This document shows positions 11,201 through 22,955 of a stretch of DNA of 64,000 nt, one piece after another. Numbering within the stretch: the first letter of the stretch is position 1; every line of letters begins with the position of its first letter. The notes beneath the pieces are model-generated. The model was given only the letters and a program-made list of their open reading frames with translations. It was not told the DNA's origin and did no database searches. Where the stretch lies: positions 1 to 64,000 of the forward strand of contig CAXHUL010000503.1 in NCBI GenBank assembly GCA_964019695.1. Direction: 5' to 3'. This DNA is from Loripinus fragilis. Lineage: Eukaryota; Mollusca; Bivalvia; Lucinida; Lucinidae. Made by a program: the position numbers and the translations under genes.

Positions 11201-11494
11201 GCCGCTTAGCGCAGTCGGTCGTACAAATGCGTGTCTGACTGCAGATCAAGGTGTCAGTGAGTTTGATCCCGGCCCGGTCCGATACTTTTGTGAAGATTGA
11301 TCATGAAATAAATTAATTTCTACGGTCATTCTCCACCATTCCATTGATTCATTCAAGAAGGGTTGCTGTCAAGAAAAGGCAAAAGTATGTGCACGAAGTA
11401 CTGGTTACCGCTTGTTCAAGCTTTGTTAAGTGAACTGACCGTCCCGACATGACCGTAGCTGGTGACTGGGACGTTAAACAGCAAATCATAAAAC
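11201..11494 (+). mobile_element. tRNA-derived SINE, family 2
   Basis: Head GCCGCTTAGCGCAGTCGGTCG with box-B-like GAGTTTGATCCC; body includes GATCATGAAATAAATT and tail GACTGGGACGTTAAACAGCAAATC. Reverse copies lie at 20860-21064 and 46622-46910, and a head fragment at 42530-42600. Confidence 0.75.
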
Positions 11495-11835
11495 TTTTTG
11501 TTAGGATTTACGCCTAATGAAATATCCTGAATTGGACCAGTCCATATCCGCTGTTGGGCGATATTTGTCATGTTTATTTAAATTTAAATAGAACATTATG
11601 TTTAGCAAACTGTGACGACCCTGATCAGACGGCGAACCATGTGGCGTCTAATCTGGATCAGCACTGTTTGTCCATTTCCCAAAATAAGGGTGGGTTAACC
11701 TGGCCTATCCAGGCCCTCTTACCTCTTGACAATTAAATTTTCTTCCCCTGGAGTCGTTATAAAAAGCATCTAAACACTTTCTTAACCGATGGAACCTTCC
11801 TGATTCAAGGTTTTCTGAATTACCGAAACCCCCAC

Positions 11836-12126
11836 CTACTCCTCTAAAAGCATGCACAGATACAGAGAGGGGCATGGGGTCCTGACCCCCTCAAAATTAC
11901 AAAAATAAAGGGTTTCTCAGCAGTACTGGTACAGATCCCCTGAAATTATCAAAATTCTCAAAGCTATCAAGCTAGTAAATGGCGTTTCGCTGGAGGGCCG
12001 TTGTTGGCCCGCTTTTAGTGGTATTTGGATCCTCTCTCCCTAAAAAAAATATTGTCAGTGTTGCAGAGTTGGACCCCCTCTGACAAAACTTTCTGGATCC
12101 GCGCATAAAAAGAATCAATATATCGA
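11836..12126. repeat. Dispersed repeat of the GGATCCGCGCAT family
   Basis: Contains GGACCCCCTCTG, AAATGGCGTTTCGCTGGAGGG and ends TTCTGGATCCGCGCAT. Related pieces lie at 16708-16850, 17936-18950 and 40346-41305. Confidence 0.55.
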
Positions 12127-12583
12127 TAATCTGATGCAAAACCAGCAGGCTCATTCCGGGGGTTACATATCTAGAGCGTGTCCGAGTGTGTAGACCAGAC
12201 GTGTAGAAAAATGTGTATACTCATAAGCGCTAAATGTTCTCTTAAACGTTTTCTTTTTCGCATCAAAGGCACCGAATTATGAGGGGTCGAATTTATGTGC
12301 CGATTAAATGCCAATTTTGCTTTGGGCTAAAATGTCCCAGACTCGTTTACAAATCGTATTGTTGGTTTTATTTTAGGAGAAACCCGCACTCAGAGTAGTT
12401 CTACACACCCGTGTCAGTAAACAACTTTTCAACTGCGTTTAGGCGGCTAGTAGGGAAAGCTTAGCGTAGTTATCAGACTCATTTTTTCTTTTTATTTATT
12501 TTTTTATATAGTCGTTGTACATTCGAGCATTATCAAGCCAGTTGTCGACGTCTACGAGGATAAGAACTCCCCAAAGTAACAAT

Positions 12584-12614
12584 CTCGAAGCAATATATTG
12601 TATATTGCTTCGAG
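12584..12614. repeat. Short perfect hairpin
   Basis: CTCGAAGCAATATA, loop TTG, TATATTGCTTCGAG: 14-bp arms without mismatch. No flanking element recognised. Confidence 0.7.
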
Positions 12615-13108
12615 TAACAATTACGCCTTCCAATATGAAACGCATTTACAGGAATTTGCACACTCTGATGAGAGTTTATTATTACAAAAACAATAATATG
12701 GGGAAATAAAGTAAAAACGTGCACAGACGATATATTAATGTTGCAGCAAACTTCTCCTGGTATTTCAAAAGCTAAATGACTGCTATTGGTTTAAAAAGCC
12801 AATACTTGTTCTGATACACTCGTTATCGGGTATATACAGAAATCTCCGATCAGCAGAAAGTAGTCCCGTAAATATTAAAATTCACACGGAGCCGTTTCCG
12901 TAATGTGATTTTCAGAAATACCTTGCATGAAACAGAACAGAATAGAAAGTTTATTTCACATCTCACATGAATAAGCCTTTCAGTAATTTTTGCCAATTGG
13001 TTTTTAACATTTTCGATCCTTTTAAGATGGAGTGTCCAATGTTCTAAAGGTCTAATCTATAAGCATTGTACCTTTCAAACCATTTTCAGAAAGGTTGGTT
13101 GCACGAAA

Positions 13109-13255
13109 TTTGAGGCTGTGTAGTGGATAAAACTTGCCTTGTAAACCAAGGGCTGCAGGTTCAATCCCTGGCTTCTCCAGTGTTCGATGAAACTAAACCT
13201 TTGCCCCATCACCATATGATCTTAGCTGTTTGTAGGATGTTAAACACACAAACAC
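13109..13255 (+). mobile_element. SINE-like tRNA-derived repeat, family 3
   Basis: GTGTAGTGGATAAAACTTGCC followed by GGTTCAATCCC, a good box B, and a tail AGGATGTTAAACACACAAACAC. The anticodon arm does not fold cleanly, so it is better called a SINE or tRNA relic than a working tRNA. An 11-base C run and CA repeat follow. Confidence 0.5.
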
Positions 13256-13786
13256 CCCCCCCCCCACACACACACACGGAAAGTGAACCCTATGTCTACT
13301 CCCTTTTCTCCCGTTCCCATTTTGTCTGCTCTCTTTTCACCTACTCTAGCTGTGTTTTGTGTCCTTTTAAGTTATCAGGGTAATTATTTCTCTTTGTCAA
13401 AATATTTCATTTTTATGTAGCATTAAATTTATATATTTAGTTGAAATAAATAGTACTTTAAAAACAATAACATGTCTTGTTCTCTATCCATTTTAAATGA
13501 GCAGGTGAGACAGGAAAATTTGAAAAATTTGAGAGCATAGGCAAAATGAGAAAAGGCAAATGGGACAAATCATTGGCAAAATGAGAGTTGGCGAAATGGG
13601 ACCAAATCAACCCTATTTTAGCCATTACATGTGAGACAGGTCATTGACATAGCTCAAATTAATCCATATCTCACATGGAAAGGAACTTAAAAGACAACAC
13701 AAGCGAATTATATGGGCCAGCACATGATTTTTGGATACTTATTGCTTATGCGTAAAGTCATGCTTTAAATATGCATGCTCAGCTAT

Positions 13787-14163
13787 CTTAAAGAGACTGG
13801 GACTGTAACTATGAACATTTTTTCGATAAAAAAGTATTTTCTTTTTAAATCATTTGTAAAAGTAGAATAAAGTTATGTTTTCACAATAAATATGTTCAGT
13901 ACAGCTGAAAACTTCATGGAAAAGTGAATTATCTTATCAGGTGTTTTTCTCTTATTGGTAATTATTTACGTCCCTCCAATAATTCTAGACAGTTGATTTT
14001 TAACATAAATGCTTTTGTTTTGACAGTGGTCATTTGTTAACATTTACGAAAATTGTAAAATTTTTACGTGAATTTGAGTTTTTTTTTTTATTGTATTCTT
14101 GAAAAATAGAACCTTTATTTTGAAAATTAAACGATCAAAAGTTGCAGACTATGCAGCTTTAAG
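13787..14163. mobile_element. 377-bp MITE with CTTAAAG ends
   Basis: Starts CTTAAAGAGACTG and ends TGCAGCTTTAAG. A clearly homologous copy in the same orientation is at 52807-53175, sharing AATCATTTGTAAAAGTAGAAT and CGTCCCTCCAATAATT. Confidence 0.7.
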
Positions 14164-14990
14164 TGGGCTAGAGGTCTAAAGTTTGGACTGAGTCTTTATC
14201 TACATCCATCCATACTTAGTGTGCTTGAGCATTTTGTTGCTTGATTCCTACTGTGGTATATTTCTCTTATACTGTCTAAAAGTTAATAAGTTGTCGGATA
14301 AAGAATGGTGTCTTTGAAGTGCAAAATAAATTAAAAATGTGTTTGAATCTTTTTAGATGATATCATAGGCATGAACTCATGCTAAGAATCAAGGTCTGCA
14401 TTTTGCACCCAAGATCATAATTGTGCAGCTAATAAAGATGGCCTATATAATCTGCAGATGAATAAATTAAACCAAGTGATATTAATATCTAGGTGTTAAT
14501 TGGAGTCCTAATAAATACAGGTGTCCATGACATTGGCATAAAATTTCTGGTAAATTAGTAAAGTGATCCTTTTAATCTTACTCTTATTGCATTTCAAATA
14601 TTTTTTTTGCTTTTGTTTCATATGAGTATGATAATCAAACAGTATTTGCATCAGCAATCGAGGACTCTTATAAATTTTGAAATTTATAACCTTCCATTTC
14701 TAAATGTCAATGATTTTTGATTTCCTTTCCCTTAATGTTTGATTTGCTGAAACTGGTTCCTAATTCAAATCTTATAAATTTACATAATGGTCACAAATTT
14801 ATAATATAATTTCAGAAAGAATAACAGACTTATTTCATACACATTATTAAATCTTAAAGCAAAAATGTAAGTTGAACATAATGCATATACTTTCACTGGT
14901 GAAATATAATATGTTTTTTTTTCACACTACAAGTGAAATCTAACATTTATGGAAAACTGCTATGATTTTTGTTTTCCCTTGGGCAAAGGG
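14164..14990. other. AT-rich stretch without recognised features
   Basis: No credible frame, tandem repeat or hairpin noticed. Confidence 0.45.
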
Positions 14991-15883
14991 AAAGGACCTC
15001 GGACAGTTTCCTATTCAATCTGCCCAAATTTTGACAGCCTGAGGCTAGGATAATGCATAACTGACAACCATAGTTTAGTGCTTAAATCAAACCCTTACAT
15101 TTAGTGCACCTAGCAAAATAAAAATATTTTGAAAATATTGCATAATTATGTCAGGACTAGGGTTTAGGGGGCGAGGGTATTTTTCGTTACCAAATTTTAT
15201 TTCACAGAAAGTCAAAGTTTCGTCGAGTATTCCCCTAAATACATGTAAATACAATGTTTGCGGCATAAAACTTGAGACGAAAGTGATGTGTTTGCATAAA
15301 ATTCGGATTGAGAAGATTTCATTGTTTCATCTAAAGAAGTGTGCTGTCAATAACTTTTGACTATTACCTGTAATGTTTCAAGGTCAACCAGTTTGAAGTG
15401 CACTGAGGTGTATCATATCTGCATACTATATAAATCATAGTCTAGATAAACACAGTTTTTAGTGTAAAATCGTTAATATTTTCTTACACATCAGATTTAG
15501 GCTATAATTTGGTGCTTAAAAGAACTGTCTCATTGACACGGTTCTTTTGAGCACCCACAACATACGTTTTGGTTGCGAAATGGGACAAGTTGTGAAATGT
15601 AAAACTACAACGGTATGCAAAAGGATTAGTTTGGTCACGGGGGGGGGGGGGGGGGGAACACTTCAGTAAAACTTTTTTTCTATTTTCTATATGTTGAATA
15701 GCAAAAACAGAGCTTTCAACCCATATTTTTCAATTGGTACTTTTCCAATGAGAAAACGGCTTTTGTGGATAAGTCGAGTGTTGAACCTACTATCTTTTTC
15801 ATAGAAAAAATATCATTTTCTTTGAAACTTTTCTCTGCTCATTTTTATGGGCAATCCTTCATTAAGACTGTCCGAGGTCCTTT
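14991..15883. mobile_element. TIR DNA transposon, copy 2 (opposite orientation to copy 1)
   Basis: AAAGGACCTCGGACAGT at the left and ACTGTCCGAGGTCCTTT at the right are inverted repeats. The interior is the reverse complement of 2093-3182, minus about 195 bp that copy 1 carries between its C run and the conserved palindrome. The family's homopolymer appears here as an 18-base G run (15639-15656), and the palindrome at about 15519-15552. Confidence 0.82.
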
Positions 15884-16241
15884 CCAAAATATTTCATTGA
15901 TTTACAAGTATAACCAGAAGAATTTTATTTTTTCTGCTCATAAAAATGGGGGAACACTTCAGTAAAACTTTTTTCTATTTTCTATATGTTGAATAGCAAA
16001 AACAGAGCTTTCAACCCATATTTTTCAATTGGTACTTTTCCAATGAGAAAACGGCTTTTGTGGATAAGTCGAGTGTTGAACCTACTATCTTTTTCATAGA
16101 AAAAATATCATTTTCTTTGAAACTTTTCTCTGCTCATTTTTATGGGCAATCCTTCATTAAGACTGTCCGAGGTCCTTTCCAAAATATTTCATTGATTTAC
16201 AAGTATAACCAGAAGAATTTTATTTTTTCTGCTCATAAAAA
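15652..16241 (+). repeat. 295-bp tandem duplication across the transposon end
   Basis: The segment GGGGAACACTTCAG ... CTGCTCATAAAAATG is repeated immediately with an offset of 295 bp. It carries the right end of the TIR transposon plus about 60 bp of flank, so a second right end lies at about 16170-16178. The two copies look nearly identical, implying a recent duplication. Confidence 0.85.
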
Positions 16242-17063
16242 TGTCTTTTATTTCATAAATAAAAAATGTTTTATGATCTGTAAAATATATCTTTTGATAT
16301 GCTCTATCTATGGAAGGGATTATCCGACAAAATTCTTTGCATACATGTTAGACTTTTTAAGTCAATAGTCTAGTTTTATTTTGTTAATTGTGTCATTATA
16401 TCATACCAATTTTTATTTACTAGTAGTTTCATTCAGAACATGTCATTTCTTGGTTTTCAAAAGGCATAACTAGATTGTGAAAAGACAATACTAAGTTGTA
16501 AAAAGACAAAACTAGGTTGTCAAAATACGAATGTGAATATGCTAAAAATTTTGACGCCAGAGGGTGCACATATTTTATCGGAAATAATAATTTCTCCCGT
16601 GCAAGTAGCACTCGCTACAAACGGTGTTGTGGATGATTTTTCCTACCACGAAATTCTCCCTATGAATTATCTATGAAATATTTGACCCTTCCTGCCTCAC
16701 ATCCTCAGGCATGTGCGGATCCAGAGGGGGGAAAGGGGGTCGGGATGCCCTGGAAAATCACAAGTTCTATGGGTTTCTTTAGAAATTAACATAAGGAAAA
16801 AGTTAGACCCCCTCCCCCTGGAAAATTCTGGACCCCCTCTGGATCCTTAGAAAAATACAGTTTTCTCTGTAATAAAACCATTGGACTCCCTCTGCTAACT
16901 GTAAAATAAGTTCAGGACTATAAAAAGACAAAGCAAAAAAAAATGACGTTGTCCAGACTGTTTTCCGGCCGTCGGACCTGGACCCCCCCCCCCCCCCCCC
17001 CCCCCTGAATAAAATTCCTGATTCTGCGCATGGACTCCTGCCAAGCATGGACACATCAATATA
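16242..17063. other. Non-coding stretch with repeat fragments and a 23-base C run
   Basis: Includes GTGCGGATCCAGAGGGGG text at 16708-16850 (GGATCCGCGCAT family) and an uninterrupted C run at 16983-17005. No credible gene. Confidence 0.5.
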
Positions 17064-17305
17064 TGAGCTGCAACACGTGATTTCCAACAATGTGGCGTTT
17101 TGACATGAATAGACTCAGATGAGCCTGACTGTGTATCCTCCTTTTAAGCTTAGGCAGTTCTAGTGATGTTTGATCAGTAGCTTAACAGACGTAGAATATT
17201 CAAGCAACTAGCAAAGGCTCTGACCAGACTGTCCATATGCGCTTGCTGGTCTAAGCCTTGCTGATCGCACATACCACAGTGTTGGAAATTTCATGACACG
17301 GCTCG
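17064..17305. mobile_element. MITE of the CCAACAATGTGG family, copy b
   Basis: Inverted ends TGAGCTGCAACACGTGATTTCCAACA and TGTTGGAAATTTCATGACACGGCTCG; interior AGCAACTAGCAAAGGCTCTGACCAG is shared with copies a, c and d. Confidence 0.7.
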
Positions 17306-17935
17306 ATTTCATGTATTTACTGGGTCAGTGGTAGTACAAAATGATACCACATATTTATATATATCTATACTTGTCTTGACTAACTTTACCTCCCTTTAAT
17401 TTTCAAAATTATCTATTTTTTCATGTTGTTATAAGAGCTGATGCATTCATAAAGGTTTTTTTTCTACAACTAAATTGATGGTAAATCTGGATGTTAGAAA
17501 AGACATTTCAACGAAATGAGAAAAAAATGTGTCATCTCAGTCAACTCATATTATTTGAAAAATCATATTTATTTAAACGATATAATAATTGCCATAATAT
17601 TAAATGTAGCCACCAAAGTATTGTGTATTTTTTTTGGCATAGGAATAAGCAAATAGACCCCCACCCCCCTGGAAAAAATGAACTGGCCCATATAATTTTT
17701 CTTAGCTTCTTTTAAAATAGACAAATGGGAATCCGCCCGCACCCCCCCCCCCCCTCTGTAAAATAAGTTAGACATAATAAATAAAAGAAACAATACCTAC
17801 AAATGAATTGGCATGGAAACGAAACTTCTCTTAAAGATATACGGTGAGGCTGTGTCTTTGGTGCTCGTAAATGCGACACGTACAAATTGAATCCAAAATC
17901 TTATGTGCTGGCTCATTAGGCTCCAGAAACAGGGT

Positions 17936-18950
17936 CAATTCTCGGTAGTTTGAGGGGGGGGGGGGGGGGGGGGGGGGTAGGGGGTAAGGGACAGGTGTCT
18001 GGACCCCCTGTAAAATCAGACAGTTATACGGTTCCTTAGCAATACTGGTCACCTCTGGATATCACAAAACTTCCAAGCCAGCATTCCTGATGTTCGGCCA
18101 CCATAGGTTCACCAGCGAAACGCCATTTAAATGGCGTTTTGCTGGCAATTTAAACGGCGTTTTGTTGGGGGGTCAATTATGAACCAATTTTAATGGTATT
18201 TGGCTCCTCTCTCTCCTCGTCAACTATAAAAAAATAGCAGAGTTGGACCCCTCTGAAAAAATCTTAATCTTCGCATGCTGGACTTTTTCTTCAAATTGTC
18301 GATAGTTTGAATTAAAGTCATTGCATGTAAATAGTATATGACCATCTTCATCTTAGGGCTGAACCATCTGCAATATTTAGTTTGTCTAAAAGCCAAATAT
18401 CTGAACTTCAATCGGCGTCCAACCTCTGAGAAGGCTCTATCGAGATTCCACATGTTCACTGACTCGTCTGAACCTTCTTCGCTCGCTATTGTGCTAAGTT
18501 CCAAATTTCATGAAAAAGATCGTGGTGTCGGGATGTAATTAAATGCTAAGTGCATTTTGTGACGAAGGTGTTCCCTTTTAATACATATTGAAAGACTAGT
18601 TTGGCTTTATTGTTTGAAGACAGATATGCGTTCATCAAATGTATGACATACAGCCGTCTTCTAAATATACTGTGGGTACCTCCTCCATGTGCATCCAGAA
18701 AGGGGGTCAAACGGCTCCAACTCTGTTGATGATCCCAATACCATTTTAAGTGAGCCATCATCGGCCTGTCAGCGAAACACCATTTAAATGGCGTTATGGC
18801 CTTTCGCTGGCGGGTTGAGCATGGCCCAACATTGAATGCTTTGTGATTCTCCAGGGGTTCGGACCAGTATTGCTAATGAATCGTTTAGCTTAGTAATTTT
18901 TCAGGGGGCGGGGTAAGGACCCCCTGGCACCCTCTCTGGATCCGCACATG
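17936..18950. repeat. GGATCCGCGCAT-family repeats with palindrome AACGCCATTTAAATGGCGTT
   Basis: Begins beside a 24-base G run (17954-17977). A near-perfect 34-base palindrome is at 18112-18145 (CCAGCGAAACGCCATTT and its complement), with a related form near 18770-18808. Repeated GGACCCCCTG and TGGATCCGCACAT text shows at least two copies. Confidence 0.55.
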
Positions 18951-20318
18951 TCTTCAATGGGATTATGACTATTAAAATATATTTAATGGCGAAATGCACA
19001 TTGTTCTGTAGATTGAATACGTTTTGCGAACTATACTTTTGCTTGACACGCTTCTATGTCTGGGCCATATCACCTACAATGTTAGATGGAATTCATTACA
19101 ATCTTACAGGATTATAACCTAAGCATGAAAGTGTGTGGCGAACAACACCTATAGCCAAACACTTACCTAAGCTGAACGCCAGAAAAACCTGCCGTCGGGT
19201 TGCGCACACAACAAAGGTGCGGACCAGCCTACTCATCCCACAGTCTGATCCGCCCCTTTGATATTCTCTTATATACTTAAGGAAAAAAGAAACGCAACAA
19301 ACGCTTTGATTCATTGCTAGCATACAATGTGACGTCAGTTTTTTTGTGAAAATGATGTAAATTCATGGGAGTGGTATGTCACCGTCAAATTACGACAGTT
19401 CAGCGTAATTATCAATTACGCATGCACGTTGCCTTAACATCATTAACGTCAACTCTGAATATTGCGTTAGATGCGTAAAATTTCTTTTCTGTTTGACTTT
19501 TTATTCAATATAAAGATGTTTCTTCAATAATTATGATTTAAGATCTTCATAAGTCAAACAAAAGTCAAATATGGCATCAAAATATGTTATCCTACATTTT
19601 AATGGTTTCCATAAGGTTTATGCGCTTTTCCAATGAGAGAATGGTCCAGTGACAGAATTTTAGTGTTTACTTACAGCATGTAATCAAGTGTTTTCATTTG
19701 CATTATGACGTGCTTAGTTTGGCTAACGTCAATATAAACACCCTGCTAGCATATTTCGACGGTATCTGAAAAGTCAGTTTTTTTTCTCCGAGAATGCATG
19801 TTCTGATGCCTCTAGGTTTGGTTTACACTGTATATAAACCAACGACACAAACTCGGCGGATCTAAGTGACGTCAATTGCTTATTCACGGCCTCCAATCTC
19901 TGCCTCCTTCTCCAAAAAGAGCAGAACGTAAAGGGAGGCGAAGGCCCTTCCGGGAAGCAGGCAGTGGGCATAAACAATGGAACACGGTAAGTTGTGTTGA
20001 CACATTTTCAATCATAAGTAAATTTTCAGCACAAAACTCGAAAATCTAAGAATGCTATGCTTCGGGCAATTGTTCAAGCTATCCGTAGAGCATGCTGTTT
20101 GCACATTTGAACTTAGTTTGTAAGCGTTAGAGCTTTTTTCCCGTTGCACAGTTGTCCAAGAAACGGTGGTTCCCGCATGGTTTTGCCTTCTAACCAAACA
20201 AATAGTAGCATTTGGACCCTTATTCATACTACCGAGGCCCCTCCACACCCATGTTGTCCCAAATGCAATTTTTTGAGATATTTCAATGATAATTGAGTGA
20301 TTTAGAGCCAAATTTCTT
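18951..20318. other. Non-coding stretch
   Basis: Several short frames, none with recognisable domain, composition or splice context. No tandem repeat seen. Confidence 0.45.
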
Positions 20319-20749
20319 TAGGAGCAGGAGGCGAAGGGCAGGAGAAGGAGGCTGGGAGAGGAGGAGCAGGCGGCGATGATATCAAAATTTGCATTGATTT
20401 TGCTTATTTTTAATAATATACTTATCCAATCTATATCAAACTTGCATGTATGATACGAATGATTAAACGCTATTGTTAACTGAATTATTCTGATCACAAA
20501 CATTGCTATATGTATACCTCTCTTATAATATATATACCTCTAGCAAGCTCATGACGTTCTGGGTTAAACAAACAACACAATGGGAGAATAAGCGTAATCA
20601 TTCGTATCATACATGTAAGTTTGATATAGATTGGATAAGTATACATTTGTATTATTAAAAATAAGCAAAATCAATGCAAAGTTTGATATCATCGCCGCCT
20701 GCTCCTCCTCTCCCAGCCTTCTTCTCCTGCCCTTCGCCTCCTGCTCCTA
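20319..20749. repeat. 431-bp inverted-repeat element with GGAGCAGGAGG ends
   Basis: TAGGAGCAGGAGGCGAAGGGC at the left pairs with GCCCTTCGCCTCCTGCTCCTA at the right. Arms of about 155 bp (to about 20471 and from about 20592) pair almost throughout, around a spacer of about 120 bp. No frame; a foldback MITE is likely. Confidence 0.8.
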
Positions 20750-20859
20750 TCATATCGTATCATATCGTAGCCTGCAACAAGCGAAATTCCAGTCAATAGG
20801 CCTACGCTAGTCTCTGTATCTGAACAGACTGTTGTAAGCAAGTCTTAACCGGAAAGACA

Positions 20860-21064
20860 GCTTTTAGAGACGCAAAACATGTACACCACACGTTTTTACT
20901 AGGCAAGCTTGACAAAGTAGTTAACCAGTACCAGTACTTCGTGCATATACTAAAAACCCTTCTTGACTCAGCGGAAGAGAGAAGAATTGCCAAAGAACTT
21001 ATTTCATGATCAATCTCCGCAATAGTATGGGGCTGGGCTGGGGTCAAACTCGCGACCCCTGGAT
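20860..21064 (-). mobile_element. SINE family 2, reverse copy
   Basis: Contains ATTTCATGATCAATCTCCGCAATAGTATGGGG and GGTCAAACTCGCGACCCCTGG (box B reversed), matching 46622-46910 and the reverse of 11201-11494. Confidence 0.65.
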
Positions 21065-21821
21065 GAAAAAGTTCAATCATTTAAGTAATGAATTCGATTT
21101 TTGGAAGGTTCATGGAATCATGAATACTTTGGGTCTTATCTCTGTGCTAAAGTTGGTACTAATCTTTTCTCAAAATTTTAACTTGTATTTCCACTAGGTT
21201 GCTTCCCTTTAAACTTAAGATGTTTTTATCTTTGTAATGTTTTCGTTGATATTCATTTTTAAGGTTTAAATGAGTTTATATTTATGGCATTTTAGATTGA
21301 TGTTTCTGTAAGAAATATCTTGCATCCTATAACAAACGTTTTACAAAAGGACGAAAGTTGAAACGCTTGAATTTTTCGATATATTTATTTGAAAATAAGC
21401 AGGTTCCATTTTCGGATAAACCATTCAGTCAAAACGTCTCCTGTCACCGTTTTCTGAAAAAGGGATACTCTATAAATTATAAATGAAAGTGCGCCCTCTG
21501 GCGTCAAAATATATAGCATAGGAAGAAGCGCGGTATTACCGACAATATTCAATGCTTGTTTCGTGTCACTTTATTATGTTGTTGATGCTATTTACAGTTT
21601 ACTTTGTATTATTTTTTAATTCTTCAGCAACATCCGTTGATCCAAGCTGTTATCATTAGGCAATTCACATGCTACAATGACATATTTTACGAAATTAAAT
21701 TGCAAACTTAAAAAAACAAAAACTAAAATGGACACATAGAATTTCGGCGGGAAATCCCTTCTATATCTATCAACTAAATGTATTACCTATCTGTTATTGA
21801 AAATACAGTTTTGACTTTCAT
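21065..21821. other. AT-rich stretch without recognised features
   Basis: No credible gene, repeat or hairpin seen. Confidence 0.4.
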
Positions 21822-22955
21822 TATCCCCTCGCTTTTTTAAAAAAGCGTCAGGGATATTGCAATCGCCTCCGTCCGTCACGCTATCTCCTTCTAAACCATT
21901 GGACAAAATCCAACCAAATTTGGTGTGTGAGTTACTTACATGAATGGGGTGTGCAACGGCACATTTTTTTGCCCCGCCCCCTGGGGCCCTGGTTTGATTG
22001 ATTGATTTGATTCTTTACGTCCCATCAACAATCTTTCAGATATAAAGGGACGGGTCTTCCTGGGTTGAACCAGTACTAAGCTAGGATTAATGTTCTTGCT
22101 CAAGGACACAACACAGTGACGCCGGTGAGGCTCGAACCCGCCCTGGGGCCCTGGGGAGGGGCCAAAAGGTCATATATCATTAAACATCATAGAATTTCAA
22201 TTACAAAGACAATTTCAAAGATTTTTTAACCAAACTTTGTGTGTCTTCTCACACATGAAAGATATAAAACATTTCAGACGGGATTTCATTTGGTCGCCTG
22301 GGTCATGCCCCAGGGGTCGGACTTAGGGGTACTGTGGGGGTTTGGGGGGTCAAATTTTTTTTTTGGAAATTCAACCAGATTTGGTGTGTGAGCCACTTAT
22401 ATGAATGGCACATGCACCGGCACCATTTTTTTGGTCCCCGCCCCCTGGGGCCTTGGGGAGGGGCCAAAAGGTCAAATATCATTAAACCTGAATAAAAAAA
22501 GTCAATTTCAAAGGTTTTTAAACCAAACTTTGTGTAACTTCTCACAAATGAAAGATATATAACATATCAGACGGGATTTTCATTCGGCTGCCTGGGTCAT
22601 GCCCAGGGGTGGGACTTGGGGGTACTTTGGGGGGTTGGGGGTCAAAATTTTTTTTTCTTCCGAAATTCAACCAGATTTGGTGTGTGAGTTACTCACATGA
22701 ATGGCACATGCACCGGCACAATTTTTTGGGTTCCCGCTCCCTGGGACCTTGGGGAGGGGTCAAAAATTTAATTTTCTGAACATGGCCATGTGGCATATCA
22801 AATTAAAGGGGATGAGCAGTAGACCACGATACACTGAACAATTTTAACCTACGATAAAACTGGTGACCTTGGGATGGGGTCAAAGGGACAATTACCATTA
22901 GATTTCTTCGAGAGCATGGGGATTTGCGATGGTGCGCCATCGAATGTGTTCTAGT
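21822..22955 (-). mobile_element. Hairpin-ended tandem-core element (reverse orientation)
   Basis: Opens with a hairpin, TATCCCCTCGCTTTTTT and its near complement to 21856, followed by CCGTCCGTC and then units of about 298 bp sharing AACCAGATTTGGTGTGTGAG, GCCCCCTGGGGCC and TTTAAACCAAACTTTGTGT. The layout equals that of the 3852-5756 element turned around. A SINE interrupts the first unit. Confidence 0.6.
21993..22140 (-). mobile_element. SINE family 1, 5'-truncated, with perfect 14-bp target duplication
   Basis: CCCTGGGGCCCTGG flanks the insert on both sides (21979-21992 and 22141-22154). The tail reads TTTGATTGATTGATTTGATTC on the plus strand, and the truncated head ends at box B (GGCTCGAACCCG). 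This pair fixes both borders exactly. Confidence 0.9.

Noticed and set aside
13109..13175. Possible functional tRNA gene with good box B
   Set aside because: The anticodon arm does not pair properly and a SINE-like tail follows, so I call it a SINE-type relic.
15765..16368. Two nearly identical open frames starting MDKSSVEPTIFF
   Set aside because: They arise from the 295-bp tandem duplication of a non-coding transposon end; no domain and no family support.
19774..20503. Several short minus-strand frames
   Set aside because: No domain, no splice context, and one overlaps an inverted repeat arm; treated as chance.
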